DNA of 64,000 bases from Micromonospora chersina (GTDB lineage: Bacteria; Actinomycetota; Actinomycetes; Mycobacteriales; Micromonosporaceae), in the NCBI RefSeq assembly GCF_900091475.1, contig NZ_FMIB01000002.1, positions 3,534,001 through 3,598,000 on the forward strand, read 5' to 3'. Below are positions 19,755-28,397 of this stretch, in pieces. The translations under genes were made by a program, and so were the position numbers. Positions within the stretch are counted from its first letter, which is position 1, and each line of letters starts with the position of its first letter. The notes beneath the pieces were generated by a model, which saw only the letters and a list, made by a program, of their open reading frames with translations, searched no databases and had not been told where the DNA came from.

Positions 19755-21059
19755 TCAGCCGGCCTCGACGATCATGCCGGCGCCGACGGTGCGGTTGGTG
19801 GTCTCGTCGATGATGACGAAACCGCCGGTGGTGCGGTTGCGGCGGTACTCGTCGGCCAGCAGCGGGACCGTGGTGCGCAGCCGCACCCGGCCGATCTCGT
19901 TGAGCTTCAGCTCGCCGGCCGTCTCGTCGCGGTGCAGCGAGTTGATGTCCAGCCGGTAGTGCAGCCCGCGCACGATCGCCCGGGCGGACCGGGTGGTGTG
20001 CTTGATGGCGTACTTCCCGCCGACCTGCAGCGGGCGGGTCTCGTCCATCCAGCAGATCATCGCCTCGATGTCCTGCGCGACGGTCGGGGCGTTGTTCGGC
20101 CGGCAGATCATGTCGCCGCGCGAGATGTCGATCTCGTCGGCCAGCCGGACGGTCACCGACATCGGCGGGAACGCCTCGTCCACCGGGCCGTCGGCGGTCT
20201 CCACGGCGGCGATCCGGCTGGTGAAGCCCGAGGGCAGCACCATCACCTCGTCGCCGGCCTTGAGCACGCCCGAGGCCACCTGGCCCGCGTAGCCGCGGTA
20301 GTCGGTGACGGTGGTGGACTGCGGCCGGATCACGTACTGCACCGGGAAGCGGACATCGACCAGGTTGCGGTCCGAGGCGATGTGCACCCGCTCCAGGTGG
20401 TGCAGCAGCGACGGGCCCTCGTACCAGGGCATGTTCTCCGAGCGGGTGACGATGTTGTCGCCCTGGAGCGCGGAGATCGGCACCACGGTCAGGTCCGGCA
20501 CGTCGAGCTTCGCGGCGAACGCGGTGAACTCGTCGGCGATCTGCTCGAACACCTCCTGCGACCAGTCGACCAGGTCCATCTTGTTCACGCAGAGGACCAG
20601 GTGCGGCACCCGCAGCAGCGAGCAGAGGAACGCGTGCCGGCGGGACTGCTCCACCAGGCCCTTGCGCGCGTCCACGAGGATCAGCGCCAGGTCAGCCGTG
20701 GAGGCGCCGGTGACCATGTTCCGGGTGTACTGGATGTGCCCCGGGGTGTCGGCGATGATGAACTTCCGCCGCGGCGTGGCGAAGTAGCGGTACGCCACGT
20801 CGATGGTGATGCCCTGCTCCCGCTCGGCGCGCAGGCCGTCGGTGAGCAGCGCCAGGTTGGTGTACTCGTCGCCCCGGGCCGCGCTGACCGCCTCGACGGC
20901 GGCGAGCTGGTCGGTGAAGAGCGACTTCGTGTCGTAGAGCAGCCGGCCGATCAGTGTCGACTTGCCGTCGTCGACGCTCCCGGCGGTCGCGAACCGCAGC
21001 AGGTCCATCGGCCGGGCCGACGCGTCGGCCTCGGCCGGCGCAACAGTCTCGACGCTCAT
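19755..21059 (-). CDS. cysN: Sulfate adenylyltransferase subunit 1 (GTPase)
   Basis: A 434-residue EF-Tu-like GTPase that couples GTP hydrolysis to adenosine 5'-phosphosulfate synthesis by CysD. The G motifs are clear: G1 GSVDDGKST near residue 27, G3 DTPGH, and G4 NKMDLVDW. The length shows a CysN without a fused APS kinase domain, so CysC, if present, is encoded elsewhere. The ATG overlaps the cysD stop by one base (TGATG), indicating coupled translation. It is the last gene of cysQ-cysD-cysN and ends at the hairpin shared with galK. Confidence 0.95.
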   Translation of the reverse strand: MSVETVAPAEADASARPMDLLRFATAGSVDDGKSTLIGRLLYDTKSLFTDQLAAVEAVSAARGDEYTNLALLTDGLRAEREQGITIDVAYRYFATPRRKFIIADTPGHIQYTRNMVTGASTADLALILVDARKGLVEQSRRHAFLCSLLRVPHLVLCVNKMDLVDWSQEVFEQIADEFTAFAAKLDVPDLTVVPISALQGDNIVTRSENMPWYEGPSLLHHLERVHIASDRNLVDVRFPVQYVIRPQSTTVTDYRGYAGQVASGVLKAGDEVMVLPSGFTSRIAAVETADGPVDEAFPPMSVTVRLADEIDISRGDMICRPNNAPTVAQDIEAMICWMDETRPLQVGGKYAIKHTTRSARAIVRGLHYRLDINSLHRDETAGELKLNEIGRVRLRTTVPLLADEYRRNRTTGGFVIIDETTNRTVGAGMIVEAG

Positions 21060-21970
21060 CAGAAGTAGCCCTCCCGCTTGCGGTCCTCCATGGCGGCCTC
21101 GCTGACCCGGTCGTCGCCGCGGGTCGCGCCGCGCTCGGTGATCCGCGTGGCGGCCACCTCCTCGATGACCTTCTCCACCGTGTCGGCGTCCGAGCGGACC
21201 GCCGCGGTGCAGGAGGCGTCACCCACGGTCCGGTACCGGACCTGGGCCTTGAACGGCTGCTCACCGGCGCGGCCCCGGAAGAACTCGTTGACCGCGTAGA
21301 GCATGCCGTCGCGCTCGATCACCTCGCGCTCGTGCGCGAAGTAGATCGACGGCAGCGGGATCCGCTCCCGGGCGATGTAGTGCCAGACGTCCAGCTCGGT
21401 CCAGTTGGAGAGCGGGAACACCCGGATCGACTCGCCCGGGTGGTGCCGGCCGTTGTAGAGCGCCCACAGCTCGGGGCGCTGGTTCTTCGGGTCCCACTGG
21501 CCGAACTCGTCGCGGAAGCTGAACACCCGCTCCTTGGCCCGGGCCTTCTCCTCGTCCCGGCGGGCGCCACCGAACAGCGCGTCGAAGCGGTGCTTCTCCA
21601 CCGCGTCGAGCAGCACCGGCGTCTGGATCCGGTTGCGCATGCCGTCGGCCGACTCGCGCACCAGCCCCTTGGCCAGGGCCTCCGGCACGCTGGCCACGAT
21701 GAGCTGGAGACCCAGCTCCGCGACGCGCTGGTCCCGGTATTCGAGAACCTCGGGGAAGTTGTGCCCGGTGTCGACGTGCATCACCGGGAAGGGAATGTTG
21801 GCCGGGGCGAACGCCTTCTGGGCCAACCGGAGCATCACGATCGAGTCCTTGCCGCCCGAGAAGAGCAGCACGGGCCGCTCCATCTCGGCGACGACCTCGC
21901 GCATCACGAAGATGCTCTCCGCCTCGAGGGCGTCCAGGTGGGACACCTGGTACGCGGCGGGGGCCGTCAT
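21059..21970 (-). CDS. cysD: Sulfate adenylyltransferase subunit 2
   Basis: A 303-residue ATP pyrophosphatase-fold enzyme that makes APS from ATP and sulfate. The PP-loop is LLFSGGKDSIVML near residue 38, and RTVGDASCTAAVRSDADT is the usual C-terminal motif. ATG 21970 gives the common family N-terminus (MTAPAAYQVSHLDALEAES); GTG 22000, ten codons upstream, is the alternative and has GGA eight bases before it. The gene lies between cysQ and cysN and works in assimilatory sulfate activation. The 80 bp between it and cysQ contain no obvious terminator, so the three genes are probably one operon. Confidence 0.94.
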   Translation of the reverse strand: MTAPAAYQVSHLDALEAESIFVMREVVAEMERPVLLFSGGKDSIVMLRLAQKAFAPANIPFPVMHVDTGHNFPEVLEYRDQRVAELGLQLIVASVPEALAKGLVRESADGMRNRIQTPVLLDAVEKHRFDALFGGARRDEEKARAKERVFSFRDEFGQWDPKNQRPELWALYNGRHHPGESIRVFPLSNWTELDVWHYIARERIPLPSIYFAHEREVIERDGMLYAVNEFFRGRAGEQPFKAQVRYRTVGDASCTAAVRSDADTVEKVIEEVAATRITERGATRGDDRVSEAAMEDRKREGYF

Positions 21971-22050
21971 GACACGAACTCGATTCGCTCGGATCCGCAC
22001 ATCGGAATTCCAGACCTTTCCGGTCGGACTCGTGAAGAAGAACGCTCAGG

Positions 22051-22884
22051 CTACCCGGAATGCCTCTGCAGCGCTGCAAGCAACCGGCTGGCGAGATCCT
22101 TGCGGCAGACCAGCAGGTCCGGCAGGCGCGGGTCGGCCTCGTTGTATTTCAGCGCAGATCCGTCGATCCGGGAAGCGTGCAGTCCGGTGGCCGTCGCCAC
22201 AGCGACCGGAGCGGCCGAGTCCCACTCGTACTGACCGCCCGCGTGGATGTACGCGTCGACCTCCCCGGTGACCACAGCGGCGATCTTCGCGCCCGCCGAG
22301 CCCATCGGAACCAGATGCGCGCCGATGTCCTCTGCCAGATCGGACAGGAAAACCGGCGGACGGCTACGACTGGCCGCCAACCGGATGGTCCTGCCGCCGC
22401 CCGCCGTGGCCGCCTCCAGGGTCATGGGCGGGTACGCCGGCGGGTAGTCCGTGCCCAGCACCCGGTGCTGCGCCGGCAGCCCCACCGCCCCCGCCACCAG
22501 GCCGTGCGGCGTCGGCGCGCTGCGCGCCCAGAGCGCCACGTGCACCGCCCAGTCCGAGCGGCCCTCCTCGGCGAACTCCCGGGTGCCGTCCAGCGGGTCG
22601 ATGATCCACACCCGGTCGGCGTTCAGCCGGGACACCGCGTCGCCGCTCACCTCGGCCGTCCAGGCCAGCCGGGAACCCTCGTCCTCCTCCGACAGCACCG
22701 CGTCCGCCGGCCGCCACTTCGCCAGCTCGGTGCGGATCAGGTCGTGCGAGACCTTGTCCCCGGCCGACTTCAGCGCCCCCGCGTCGGCGAAGCCCAGCTC
22801 CGCGCGCAGGCCCATCAGCGCCTGCCCCGCCCGCGCCGCCAACCACCGGGCGAACGCGCCGTCGATCATCGGAGGACTGCCCAT
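22051..22884 (-). CDS. cysQ: 3'(2'),5'-bisphosphate nucleotidase
   Basis: A 277-residue enzyme of the inositol monophosphatase-like, lithium-sensitive superfamily. It has LSEEDEG (metal-binding Glu-Glu), the signature WIIDPLDGTREFAE near residue 95 and the C-terminal EWDSAAPVAVA. It removes the 3'-phosphate from PAP or PAPS, recycling the by-product of sulfate reduction or sulfation, which fits its position before cysD-cysN. ATG 22884 is used; an internal ATG five codons later is possible. Specificity for PAP over inositol phosphates is inferred from the neighbours. Confidence 0.9.
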   Translation of the reverse strand: MGSPPMIDGAFARWLAARAGQALMGLRAELGFADAGALKSAGDKVSHDLIRTELAKWRPADAVLSEEDEGSRLAWTAEVSGDAVSRLNADRVWIIDPLDGTREFAEEGRSDWAVHVALWARSAPTPHGLVAGAVGLPAQHRVLGTDYPPAYPPMTLEAATAGGGRTIRLAASRSRPPVFLSDLAEDIGAHLVPMGSAGAKIAAVVTGEVDAYIHAGGQYEWDSAAPVAVATATGLHASRIDGSALKYNEADPRLPDLLVCRKDLASRLLAALQRHSG

Positions 22885-22935
22885 GCCGTTCCCGCTCCCG
22901 TCGCCCGCCTTCGCACGCCAGAAAGGCGCAGACTA

Positions 22936-22959
22936 CCGGGCCGGACGCGACCGGCCCGG
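22936..22959 (-). terminator. Hairpin downstream of pth
   Basis: Perfect nine-base arms CCGGGCCGG (22936-22944) and CCGGCCCGG (22951-22959) with a six-base loop, 18 bp past the pth stop on the minus strand and before cysQ. Confidence 0.5.
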
Positions 22960-22976
22960 CACGCCCCGCCCGCGCC

Positions 22977-23567
22977 TCAGGCTCCGTGGTACAGGTTCTG
23001 CGTCGGCTCCACGCCCTTGGCGACCACCGACTCCACCACGTCCGCCGCCCGGTCCACCACGAACTCCAGTTCTTTGCGCTCGGCCGAGGAGAAGTCCGAC
23101 AGCACGTAGTCCGCCGGATCCTGCCGGCCCGGCGGCCGGCCGATCCCGAACCGCACCCGCACGTAGTCCTTCGTGCCCAGCGACTTCGACATCGAACGCA
23201 GGCCGTTGTGGCCGCCCTCGCCGCCGCCGCACTTCACCCGCAGCTGGCCGTACGGGATGTCCAGCTCGTCGTGCACCGCGATCACCCGCTCCGGCGGGAT
23301 CTTGTGGAACTGCGCCAGCGCGACCACCGGGCCGCCGGAGAGGTTCATGTAGGTCAGCGGCTTCAGCAGCACCAGCTTCGGGCCACCGAAACCCAGCCGC
23401 CCCTCGGCCACCTCGGCCATCGCCCGCTTGTGCCGGCCGAACTTACCGCCCACCCGGCCGGCCAGCAGCTCGGCCACCATGAAGCCGACGTTGTGCCGGT
23501 TGCCCGCGTACTCCCGACCGGGGTTGCCCAGGCCGACCACCAGCCACGGCCCCGCCTCGTCCGTCAC
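22977..23567 (-). CDS. pth: Peptidyl-tRNA hydrolase
   Basis: A 196-residue hydrolase that releases tRNA from stalled peptidyl-tRNA. It has the family landmarks [22 protein letters not shown] (catalytic His in RHNVGF, Asn in GNPG), [20 protein letters not shown] with the catalytic Asp, and [11 protein letters not shown] 23567 is the start. It lies 96 bp downstream of rplY on the same strand, with a hairpin between; the pth-rplY pairing is widespread in actinomycetes. Confidence 0.96.
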   Translation of the reverse strand: MTDEAGPWLVVGLGNPGREYAGNRHNVGFMVAELLAGRVGGKFGRHKRAMAEVAEGRLGFGGPKLVLLKPLTYMNLSGGPVVALAQFHKIPPERVIAVHDELDIPYGQLRVKCGGGEGGHNGLRSMSKSLGTKDYVRVRFGIGRPPGRQDPADYVLSDFSSAERKELEFVVDRAADVVESVVAKGVEPTQNLYHGA

Positions 23568-23611
23568 GCCACGTCCCTTCCGCTCTCCCCCACGACCCGC
23601 CTCCGATACGC

Positions 23612-23646
23612 CGACAGGCGCCCCCGGGAACCGGGGACGCCTGTCG
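23612..23646 (-). terminator. Hairpin between rplY and pth
   Basis: Sixteen-base arms, CGACAGGCGCCCCCGG (23612-23627) and CCGGGGACGCCTGTCG (23631-23646), with one wobble and loop GAA. It should end or reduce rplY transcription before pth. Confidence 0.7.
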
Positions 23647-23663
23647 CACAGCCTGCGGGCCGA

Positions 23664-24356
23664 TCAGGCCTCGGTCTTCGGCTCCTCGGCAGCCGGCTCG
23701 CCCTCGGCCGGAGTGCCCTCCTCGCCCTCGGCGGTCTCCTCGCCGACCTCGGCCTCGGCCTCCTCCTCGGCGACCTCGACCTCGGGCAGGGTGGCCTCGA
23801 GCTGCTCGGCGGTCGGAGCGGCGGTCACCGAGGCGACCGGCATCTCCGCGTCCGCGACCAGCTCGACACCGGCCGGCAGCTCGACGTCGGCGGCGGTGAT
23901 CTGGGTGCCGGCCTCGGCGCCCTCGATCGACGCCTCCAGGTGGTCCGGCACCTTGGTGGCGTCGGCGGTCACCGAGAGGGTGTCGTGGTCGTGCACGATC
24001 AGGGTGTCCTTCGCGGCCTCACCGGTCAGCTGGACCGGGACCTCGACGGTGACCTTCTCGCCCCGGCGGACCAGCAGCAGGTCCACGTGCTCGAAGGTGT
24101 CCTTGATCGGGTCACGCTGGATCGCCTTCGGCAGCGCCAGCACCTGGGTGCCGTCGCTCACCTCGATCGCGAAGAGCTGGTTCGCGCCACCCTTGCGGAT
24201 CGCGGCGGCGAACTCACGCGCCGGGAGCGCGATGTGCTTGGGCTTCTCGCCGTGGCCGTACAGCACGGCGGGCACCTTGCCGGCCCGGCGGGTACGACGG
24301 GCACCACCCTTGCCGAACTCGGTACGGGGCTCGGCGCTGATCTTTACCTCGGACAC
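23664..24356 (-). CDS. rplY: Ribosomal protein L25 (CTC/TL5 form)
   Basis: A 230-residue long-form L25. Residues 1-95 are the 5S rRNA-binding domain (VKISAEPRTEFGKGGARR, VPAVLYGHGEKPKHI, QRDPIKDTFEHVDLLLVRRGEK), the rest is the TL5/CTC beta domain (LPAGVELVADAEMPVASV) and a very acidic Glu/Ala/Pro tail of about 40 residues. GTG 24356 is correct because GGAG lies seven bases upstream; longer readings add unrelated sequence. It is a large-subunit protein, often stress-induced as Ctc. Confidence 0.94.
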   Translation of the reverse strand: MSEVKISAEPRTEFGKGGARRTRRAGKVPAVLYGHGEKPKHIALPAREFAAAIRKGGANQLFAIEVSDGTQVLALPKAIQRDPIKDTFEHVDLLLVRRGEKVTVEVPVQLTGEAAKDTLIVHDHDTLSVTADATKVPDHLEASIEGAEAGTQITAADVELPAGVELVADAEMPVASVTAAPTAEQLEATLPEVEVAEEEAEAEVGEETAEGEEGTPAEGEPAAEEPKTEA

Positions 24357-24602
24357 GGGGAAACTCCTGATGCTTCGCTGCGGCGGCTTGTCGTCTGGCG
24401 GTGCTGGGCGAGGGGCTCGCTGGGGCTCAAGGTCATGAACGACCGCCCGGAGCACCGCGTCGATGACGGCGCCTCCGTGCGGTGCTTTTCAGCGGCCCGC
24501 CGGGCACCCTCGCCGTGGCAACCGCACCAGTCTACCCGAGCGATTTCCGAGCCATCCGGCAGTCCCCACATCACCGCCGGCCACACCTCAACGACCGAAC
24601 TT

Positions 24603-24643
24603 CCCGCCGGTGGCGGCCGTCCGCGACGGCCGCCACCGGCGGG
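24603..24643 (-). terminator. Perfect 19-bp hairpin terminator after prs
   Basis: Arms at 24603-24621 and 24625-24643 are perfectly complementary over 19 bases with a three-base loop. It sits ten bases past the prs stop. The remaining 246 bp up to the rplY start (24357-24602) hold no gene and should contain the rplY promoter. Confidence 0.85.
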
Positions 24644-24652
24644 CGCCGGAAC

Positions 24653-25633
24653 TCAGCTCAGGCCACCGAAGAGGGTGGTCACCGAACCGTCGTCGAAGAC
24701 CTCCCGGATCGCCCGCGCCAGCAGCGGGGCGATCGACAGCACGGTCAGCTTGTCGAGCTGCTTCTCCGGCGGCAGCGGCAGCGTGTTGGTCACCACGACC
24801 TCGCTGATCGGGCTGTTCTTCAGCCGCTCGGTCGCCGGGTCGGACAGCAGCGCGTGGGTCGAGGCCACCACGATCTCCGCCGCGCCCTGCTCCTTGAGGA
24901 TGTCGGCGGCCTTCGTGATCGTGCCACCCGTGTCGATCATGTCGTCGACGATCAGGCACACCCGGCCCTCGACCTCACCGACCACCCGGTTCGCCACCAC
25001 CTGGTTCGGCTTCAGCGGATCCCGGGTCTTGTGGATGAACGCCAGCGGGCAACCACCCAGCCGGTCCGTCCACCGCTCCGCCACCCGCACCCGGCCCGAG
25101 TCCGGCGCCACCACCGTCATCGGTCGGCCCGCGTACTTGTGCTCCACGTACTCGGCCAGCACGTCCATGGCGAACAGGTGGTCCACCGGGCCGTCGAAGA
25201 AGCCCTGGATCTGCGCGGTGTGCAGGTCCACCGTCAGGATCCGGTTCGCGCCCGCCGTCTTCAGCAGGTCGGCCACCAGCCGGGCCGAGATCGGCTCCCG
25301 GCCACGGTGCTTCTTGTCCTGCCGCGAGTAGGGATAGAACGGCAGGACCACGGTGATCCGCTTGGCCGAACCACGCTTCAGCGCGTCGACCATGATCAGG
25401 GTCTCCATGACCCAGGTGTTGACCCCGTGCGTCACGGACTGCACCACGAAGGCGTCCGAACCGCGTACCGAGTCCTTGAAGCGCACGAAGATCTCGCCGT
25501 TGGCGAAATCGTACGAGTCGGAGGGCGTCGGCGCGACGCCGAGCACCTCACCGATCTCCTTGGCCAGCTCCGGAAAACCCCGTCCGGAGAAGAGCATCAG
25601 GCTCTTGCGGTTTTCGGCGACGATGCTGCCCAT
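24653..25633 (-). CDS. prs: Ribose-phosphate pyrophosphokinase
   Basis: A 326-residue enzyme making PRPP from ribose 5-phosphate and ATP for nucleotide, His and Trp synthesis. Visible motifs are the ATP-binding VVLPFYPYSRQDKKH, the VDLHTAQIQGFF segment, the pyrophosphate loop VVAPDSGRVRVAERW and the PRPP-binding LIVDDMIDTGGTI. The ATG at 25633 is preceded by GGGAG. It lies 115 bp downstream of glmU on the same strand, the usual actinobacterial glmU-prs order, and ends at a perfect hairpin. Confidence 0.96.
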   Translation of the reverse strand: MGSIVAENRKSLMLFSGRGFPELAKEIGEVLGVAPTPSDSYDFANGEIFVRFKDSVRGSDAFVVQSVTHGVNTWVMETLIMVDALKRGSAKRITVVLPFYPYSRQDKKHRGREPISARLVADLLKTAGANRILTVDLHTAQIQGFFDGPVDHLFAMDVLAEYVEHKYAGRPMTVVAPDSGRVRVAERWTDRLGGCPLAFIHKTRDPLKPNQVVANRVVGEVEGRVCLIVDDMIDTGGTITKAADILKEQGAAEIVVASTHALLSDPATERLKNSPISEVVVTNTLPLPPEKQLDKLTVLSIAPLLARAIREVFDDGSVTTLFGGLS

Positions 25634-25748
25634 GGGCCCGTCTGCTCCCGTATGTCGGTGGTTCCCGGCGGCGGTGAGCCGGGGACTATTCGGTTGCAGT
25701 ATCCCCCGCGTTCACCGGTCCTCCCACCGTCTCCGGCCCCCCGTGGAT

Positions 25749-27212
25749 TCAGTCACCTTCGCTTGCGGCTCCGCCGGATTCCGACGCACCCTCACGGGCC
25801 CGCTGCGCCGCCTCCGCGGCCGCCGTGCCGGACCGCTTGCGCAGCACCCAACCCTCGACGTTGCGCTGCTGGCCCCGGGCCACCGCCATGGCGCCCGGCG
25901 GCACATCCGCGATGATCACCGAGCCGGCCGCCGTGTACGCCCCGTCGCCCACCCGCACCGGCGCCACGAACATGTTGTCCGCCCCGGTGCGCGCGTGGCT
26001 GCCGATGGTCGTGTGGTGCTTCTTCACCCCGTCGTAGTTCACGAACACCGTCGCCGCGCCGATGTTGCTGTGCTCGCCGATCGTCGCGTCACCCACGTAC
26101 GACAGGTGCGGCACCTTCGAGCCCTCACCGATCGCGGCCTTCTTCGTCTCCACGAACGTGCCGACCTTCGCCTTGCGGCCCAGCCGCGACTCCGGCCGCA
26201 GGTAGGCGTACGGCCCCACGCTGGCCTCCGGACCCACCTCGGCGCCCACCGCGTGACTGCGCACCACGCTCGCGCCCGCGCCCACGGTCGTGTCCACCAG
26301 CGTGGTGTCCGGCCCGACCAGCGCCCCCGCGCCGACCACCGTCGCGCCCTGGAGCTGGGTGTTCTGGTCGATCACCGCGTCCCGCTCGACGGTCACCGTC
26401 ACGTCGATCCAGGTGGTGTGCGGGTCCAGGATGCTCACCCCGGTCCGCATCCAGCCCTCGTTCACCCGGTCCCGCAGCAGCCGCCGCAGCGCCGCCAGCT
26501 CGACCCGGTCGTTGCAGCCCAGCGTCTCCACGTGGTCGGCGGCGCAGTGCACCGCCACCGGCTCCCCCGCGTCCCGCAGCAGGCCGAAGACGTCGGTCAG
26601 GTACTCCTCGCCCTGGTCGTTGTCCGTGGAGAGCTTGCCCAGCGCGTCCCGCAGCCGCGCCACGTCGAACGCGTAGATGCCCGCGTTGATCTCCCGCAGC
26701 GCGCGCTGCTCCGGGGTGGCGTCACGCTCCTCGACGATCGCCGCCAGCCGCCCCTGCGCGTCCCGCACGATCCGGCCCAGGCCCGTCGGGTCGGGCACCT
26801 CGGCGGCCAGCACGGTCGCCGCCGCGCCGGCGCCCTCGTGTGCCTCGACCAGGGCCGCCACGGTCTCCGGCCGCAGCAGCGGCACGTCCCCGTTGATCAC
26901 CACGACCGTGCCGGCGGCCTCCGGGACCGCGTCCAGCGCGATCCGCACCGCGTGCCCCGTGCCGAGCTGCTGCGCCTGGAGCACCGGGGTGGCCCCCGGG
27001 GCGACCTCGGCGAGGTGCGCGCCCACCTGGTCGGCGCCGTGGCCGACGACGACCACCGTGCGGTCCGCGCCCAGCGGCGCGGCCGCGGCCAGCACGTGAC
27101 CGAGCAGGGTACGACCGAGCAGCGGGTGCAGCACCTTGGGCAGGGCCGACTTCATCCGCTTGCCCTCACCGGCGGCGAGCACGACAACGGTGCGGAGGTG
27201 GGGCTGGGGCAC
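25749..27212 (-). CDS. glmU: Bifunctional GlcN-1-P acetyltransferase / GlcNAc-1-P uridylyltransferase
   Basis: A 487-residue bifunctional enzyme that produces UDP-GlcNAc for peptidoglycan. The N-terminal uridylyltransferase starts with [19 protein letters not shown]; the C-terminal half is a left-handed beta-helix of hexapeptide repeats with [24 protein letters not shown] and [16 protein letters not shown] segments that form the acetyltransferase site. GTG 27212 is chosen since GGGAG lies eight bases upstream; the longer reading crosses the tRNA spacer. The last 40 residues are a Ser/Ala/Glu-rich tail. It follows tRNA-Gln and precedes prs. Confidence 0.96.
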   Translation of the reverse strand: MPQPHLRTVVVLAAGEGKRMKSALPKVLHPLLGRTLLGHVLAAAAPLGADRTVVVVGHGADQVGAHLAEVAPGATPVLQAQQLGTGHAVRIALDAVPEAAGTVVVINGDVPLLRPETVAALVEAHEGAGAAATVLAAEVPDPTGLGRIVRDAQGRLAAIVEERDATPEQRALREINAGIYAFDVARLRDALGKLSTDNDQGEEYLTDVFGLLRDAGEPVAVHCAADHVETLGCNDRVELAALRRLLRDRVNEGWMRTGVSILDPHTTWIDVTVTVERDAVIDQNTQLQGATVVGAGALVGPDTTLVDTTVGAGASVVRSHAVGAEVGPEASVGPYAYLRPESRLGRKAKVGTFVETKKAAIGEGSKVPHLSYVGDATIGEHSNIGAATVFVNYDGVKKHHTTIGSHARTGADNMFVAPVRVGDGAYTAAGSVIIADVPPGAMAVARGQQRNVEGWVLRKRSGTAAAEAAQRAREGASESGGAASEGD

Positions 27213-27329
27213 GACGTGGCTCCCGTCGGGACGGCGACAGTCTCGCGGCCATGCTAACCACGCGGCTCGCTGCAATTCGCATCCGGCCACACAAATGCCG
27301 TCATCACGCGTGGGATCCGACAGGGCGAG

Positions 27330-27401
27330 CTGGGGTGCCTGGATTCGAACCAGGAGCTCAAGGCTCCAAAGGCCTGCGGGTTGCCGTTACCCCACACCCC
27401 A
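27330..27401 (-). tRNA. tRNA-Gln (anticodon TTG)
   Basis: Reading the minus strand, the acceptor arm TGGGGTG pairs with CACCCCA, the D-loop contains GGGGTAACGGCAACCC, the anticodon loop is CTTTGGA (anticodon TTG, reading CAA), and the T-arm is CCTGGTTCGAATCCAGG. The discriminator base is G and CCA is not encoded. It begins 15 bp after the stop of the double-HTH protein gene and lies upstream of glmU. Confidence 0.95.
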
Positions 27402-27416
27402 TTGCCGTGTCAAGAC

Positions 27417-28277
27417 CTACGGCCCGTCATTTCGGGTCCGCGTTTCGTCCGCGATCCGGAACAGCTCGGCGATCATACCTTCGATCCGCCAGTAGAGCGC
27501 GCGGCTGCGCGGCACGGTGATCACGAGGCAGCCGTGGTAGCCGTCGCCGGTGTTCCGGCGCACCGTGGTCGGGTTGTGCCGCTTGAGCACCGACCGCCGG
27601 AACCGGTCCGGGGGCAACCGGAGCCGTTCCACCCACCACTGGACCGCCGCCTCCGCGTCGGCCGACTCGTGGATGCTCACCCGGTAGGTCGGCACCGCCG
27701 GGTCGACGCCGCACACCTCGAGGAACCTGAGGAACAGCGCCAGCAGGCCGGGGTCACTGTTGACGAACTCCAGGCGATCCTGCGCACGCCACGGCTTCGA
27801 CTTGCTTCCCTCGCACCAGTAGATCGCCGCGCCCAGCACCAGCAGGTCGCGTTCGTCGAGCCCGCCGACCACGCCGGCGGCCCGCTGGTGTTCGGCGGCC
27901 TGGGCCGCGTCCCGCGCCTCCCGGTACGCGCCCCACCGCGCGTCCGTCATCGCCTTCGAATGCGCCCGCCGGCGCCGGGCCGTCGCCTCGTCCGGATTCA
28001 ACGGCAGGTGCCGGACCCACTGGTAGGCCGTCGACTTCGCGACGCCGAGCTGCTCGGCGATCTCGTTGACCGACCGCCCCGCCGCCCGTAGCCGCTCCGC
28101 CTCGGCGCGGGTCGCGTCGCGAGCCCGGGGCCGCCGGGTCCATTCAGGTGGTGGCACGCCGCGCAGCAGCGCGTACGCCCGATCCCGGCCGATGCCCAGC
28201 CGGGCCCGGATCTGCTGGACGGAGAGCTGTTCCTCGACGCGCAGGCGGCGCGCCTCGGCGGCGAGCGGGTCGGTCAC
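27417..28277 (-). CDS. Double-HTH protein with LAGLIDADG-endonuclease-like core, function unknown
   Basis: A 286-residue protein. Two helix-turn-helix units occur in tandem: residues about 17-38 (LSVQQIRARLGIGRDRAYALL) and 67-90 (RSVNEIAEQLGVAKSTAYQWV). After a basic, Ala-rich linker comes a domain starting LLVLGAAIYWCEGSKSK, then LEFVNSDPGLLALFLRFLEV, YRVSIHESAD, a WW pair, RRSVLKRHNPTT and YHGCLVITVPRSR. This pattern recalls a widespread actinobacterial family whose G-x-x-YW-x-EG-K helix and NSDP strand look like a LAGLIDADG homing-endonuclease fold; that is my inference. It lies 15 bp upstream of tRNA-Gln on the same strand. It may be a domesticated endonuclease or a DNA-binding regulator; no intron or intein is seen nearby. 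Confidence 0.75.
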   Translation of the reverse strand: MTDPLAAEARRLRVEEQLSVQQIRARLGIGRDRAYALLRGVPPPEWTRRPRARDATRAEAERLRAAGRSVNEIAEQLGVAKSTAYQWVRHLPLNPDEATARRRRAHSKAMTDARWGAYREARDAAQAAEHQRAAGVVGGLDERDLLVLGAAIYWCEGSKSKPWRAQDRLEFVNSDPGLLALFLRFLEVCGVDPAVPTYRVSIHESADAEAAVQWWVERLRLPPDRFRRSVLKRHNPTTVRRNTGDGYHGCLVITVPRSRALYWRIEGMIAELFRIADETRTRNDGP

Positions 28278-28357
28278 GTCGGCAGGTTAGGACGGGCGTA
28301 CGACAGGTCCGCCATCGACGGATCCACGTGTCCGCTGCGATCTAGAGCGCTCCTGTT

Positions 28358-28369
28358 TACGGTGACGTA
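28358..28369 (+). promoter_or_regulatory. Dyad TACG-GTGA-CGTA before the desaturase gene
   Basis: Perfect four-base arms 40 bp upstream of the desaturase start, followed by another GCGTAG. It is a possible operator for the adjacent TetR-type regulator, but the arms are short. Confidence 0.3.
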
Positions 28370-28397
28370 GGCGTAGCCCGTACCACTGGGAGGTGCC

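Noticed and set aside
27330..28277. Integrated element using tRNA-Gln as attachment site
   Set aside because: No integrase, no duplicated tRNA 3' end and no composition change were seen; the LAGLIDADG-like gene alone is not evidence for integration.
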